From: JAGLTN01 sp023135255 | GTDB lineage: Bacteria; Planctomycetota; Phycisphaerae; Sedimentisphaerales; Anaerobacaceae | Direction: 5' to 3' | Length of the DNA: 7,386 nucleotides | NCBI GenBank assembly: GCA_030639495.1 | Contig: DAOWCP010000099.1 | Coordinates: 1 to 7,386 of the forward strand | Shown here: positions 5,861 through 7,386 of the stretch, one piece after another | Layout of the letters: the number at the start of each line of letters is the position of its first letter | Numbering within the stretch: position 1 is the stretch's first letter | Notes under the pieces: generated by a model | What the model saw: the letters and a program-made list of their open reading frames with translations, nothing else | Database searches by the model: none | What the model was told of the DNA's origin: nothing | Program-made: the position numbers and the translations under genes

Positions 5861-5893
5861 AAAAAAAGGGCCCGCACCAATCAGCACGAGCCC
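5861..5893 (-). terminator. Intrinsic terminator of the C25 peptidase gene
   Basis: On the minus strand, 27 nt after the stop codon, GGGCTCGTGC (5893-5884) pairs over all ten positions, allowing G-U wobbles, with GTGCGGGCCC (5877-5868) around a 6-nt loop TGATTG. Seven T's (5867-5861) follow at once. Stem, loop and U-tract are those of a strong Rho-independent terminator, so transcription of the peptidase gene should stop before the repeat region. Confidence 0.85.
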
Positions 5894-5920
5894 ATAAATT
5901 CTCAAAAGATCGTTCTACGA

Positions 5921-7386
5921 TCAATTCACATCTTCAAGCCATCTCCGTGACAATATTGCCATATCCAGCATATCGAAGAACCCATCATTATTCAAATCGC
6001 CCCGCTCCATCGGCATAACACGAATAGAGGGGTCGCCATAAAGACTCAATATCATATTGTTTTGCCACCAGCTGAACTGCTGCTGCTGTTTCATCTCATA
6101 CAAAGCCTTACCAGCCGTCATCCCCGCAACGATACGTTCATAGAATTCATACCCCTGCCCTTCACAGCTGCCGCTATTGTTAAAGTTAGTCTGGCTCGGC
6201 GAATACCACGAAGACCTCGTTGAGCCGCAAATACCAATGCAGCTATTAATAAGCATCGAATAACTCAAATTGCTTCTGTTTTCTGGCTTTGAGGTCGTAC
6301 AAGAAGCTGCAAACCCCATACTCGGATATCTGTCGTTCATATTGCCGAGCATATCAAGATTCATAACACCAGCATTGTTATCTTCTCCACCATGAGTCGA
6401 ATAAATCATACTCCCGAATTTACCATTGCTCCAGACATCCGTCACAGTATAAACACTGCAAGGCGTAGTCTCTGGTATCAGCCCTGCCGGCAGATGATCC
6501 ATATCATAAATCCGATAGTAAGGCCAATCTGCCGGATCGAATATATCTATTCTCATATCCTCGCCAAACGCCCAGCTCGTCCCATAGGTAACATTCAAAG
6601 GCTTCATCGCTGACAATGTATTCTTGCGCCATTGGCTTTCACTTGCGAATTGACATTCATAGTCGATTGTTTTAGCAAGAATATTGTCCAGGTCTGCAAA
6701 ACTTCCGCAGAATGGTATCCTGCCCACCATCACTTCATAATAAACGTCACTAACATCGGCGCTGCCTTCGCCATAGTTACCATCGCCGTCAATGTCCCAA
6801 CTGCCCGTCAGCGTTGCATAATAAAAATCACTCGGAGATGGGCCATAGCTGCCGTATTCCATAGTTTTCATCGGCAGATCACTCCCCGGATCGGGGTTGC
6901 CTAACAAAAGAACATAATCAGCTATACCATCATCCGCCCAGTTAGCCGCAAGCCAGGCACGGATATTTTCTGAAGCAGTATTGCCGCCTCCACCGCCCCA
7001 TTGGCCCTCGGTAACAACTGTAACATCAAAACCTCTTGCCTCTTTATGTGCAATGAAATTAGCAAACTCACTGGAATTATTTACCACAAAATTAGTGGTC
7101 ATGATTATATAGCCCTGTAAAGGCCCATCGCCGCAGTCACTGATTTCCATAACGCCGCTATCATAACTCTCTGCCATCTGATCGAAGTTAACTACCAGAT
7201 CAGCTACTCGCCTGCGTCCCGTCGGGTCATCTTTACTCATCAACGCTGATTGTGATTTTACACCTGTAGAATATGTCACTGCAATATCTGCCATCGCAAG
7301 CCTTACCAACTCACCTGTAACAGGATTGAACCGTACCAGCGGAACCGCGATCGTAGCAACGTTAAACTTGCGAAGCTGCCCTTTGC
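5921..7386 (-). CDS. C25 (gingipain-type) cysteine peptidase with C-terminal dockerin-like EF-hand, N-terminus cut by the window edge
   Basis: The frame stays open to the right edge, so the 487 visible residues lack the true start, signal peptide and most of the propeptide; the TTG at 7309 is internal. The visible start (RKFNVATIAVPLVRFNP and on) resembles the end of a gingipain propeptide. In visible numbering the peptidase spans about 90-450: a GYIIMTTNF opening strand, IADYVLLLGNPDP, the acidic segment DIDGDGNYGEGSAD, and EVMVGRIPF. The catalytic pair is H331 in YSTHGGE and C362 in FAASCTTSKPE, and GICGSTRSSWY follows as in the family. LSLYGDPSIR ends the catalytic part. The tail carries one complete EF-hand loop, DLNNDGFFDMLD (from D463), then AILSRRWLE. 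Full type I dockerins have two such loops; the lone loop is usual for planctomycete secreted proteins and may be an anchoring or sorting tag. The protein is inferred to be exported and to cut after Arg/Lys or another residue; specificity is not readable here. Confidence 0.87.
   Translation of the reverse strand, partial: KGQLRKFNVATIAVPLVRFNPVTGELVRLAMADIAVTYSTGVKSQSALMSKDDPTGRRRVADLVVNFDQMAESYDSGVMEISDCGDGPLQGYIIMTTNFVVNNSSEFANFIAHKEARGFDVTVVTEGQWGGGGGNTASENIRAWLAANWADDGIADYVLLLGNPDPGSDLPMKTMEYGSYGPSPSDFYYATLTGSWDIDGDGNYGEGSADVSDVYYEVMVGRIPFCGSFADLDNILAKTIDYECQFASESQWRKNTLSAMKPLNVTYGTSWAFGEDMRIDIFDPADWPYYRIYDMDHLPAGLIPETTPCSVYTVTDVWSNGKFGSMIYSTHGGEDNNAGVMNLDMLGNMNDRYPSMGFAASCTTSKPENRSNLSYSMLINSCIGICGSTRSSWYSPSQTNFNNSGSCEGQGYEFYERIVAGMTAGKALYEMKQQQQFSWWQNNMILSLYGDPSIRVMPMERGDLNNDGFFDMLDMAILSRRWLEDVN

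Larger units (their letters stand above)
4805..5920. other. 1.1-kb gene-free region with layered repeats
   Basis: No credible gene was found on either strand. The left part (4805-5100) is AT-rich leader DNA of the GmrSD-type gene. TATGCT at 4833-4828 is a possible -10 box but has no acceptable -35 partner, and a GTAC-TAT-GTAC inverted repeat (4836-4846) lies just upstream of it. Next come a broken TTTAGCCCC element (5105), a REP-like hairpin (5132), two 28-nt hairpin repeats (5188, 5241), the decamer array (5361-5530), an A/C-rich stretch (5531-5860) and a terminator (5861). From 5581 to 5700 I count 43 C but only 8 G on the plus strand. Confidence 0.65.

Overview
The window looks like chromosomal DNA from a planctomycete, most plausibly a member of the Phycisphaerae/Sedimentisphaerales. 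Two large secreted-type proteins frame it. One has LamG and Fn3-like domains carrying the 'YLGTD…YYWRVDGV' signature. The other is a C25 (gingipain-type) cysteine peptidase ending in a single dockerin-like EF-hand. This pairing is typical of that group from general knowledge of the families; the assignment is an inference, because no rRNA or marker gene is present. All four supported genes lie on the minus strand.

Layout from left to right: (1) positions 1-1784 hold the N-terminal 594 residues of the LamG/Fn3 protein, which runs off the left edge, with a good sigma70-type promoter candidate at 1847-1875. (2) Positions 1948-2563 hold a REP-associated tyrosine transposase (RAYT, IS200/IS605-like Y1 HUH family) flanked on both sides by near-identical GC-rich hairpins. 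(3) Positions 2564-2794 hold more hairpins with the same TTTAGCCC foot but unrelated stems; the last can act as a terminator. (4) Positions 2795-4804 hold a single-chain GmrSD-type DUF262-DUF1524(HNH) restriction protein, likely a phage-defence gene and visibly more AT-rich than the outer genes. (5) Positions 4805-5920 hold 1.1 kb without genes but full of structure: a third REP-like hairpin, two copies of a 28-nt hairpin repeat 53 nt apart, a 17-unit decamer tandem array with an invariant ATTT core, and an A/C-rich stretch with continued roughly 10-nt phasing. (6) A strong intrinsic terminator at 5861-5893 closes the C25 peptidase gene, which enters from the right edge.

The secreted proteins are probably exported enzymes or binding proteins with no visible functional tie to the middle. 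The middle reads as an accessory insert: a transposase with its cognate REP-like hairpins next to a modification-dependent nuclease, bounded by direct copies of the same hairpin at 1948 and 5132. The items most worth following are this REP-bounded cassette and the decamer array, neither of which is explained by the coding annotation.
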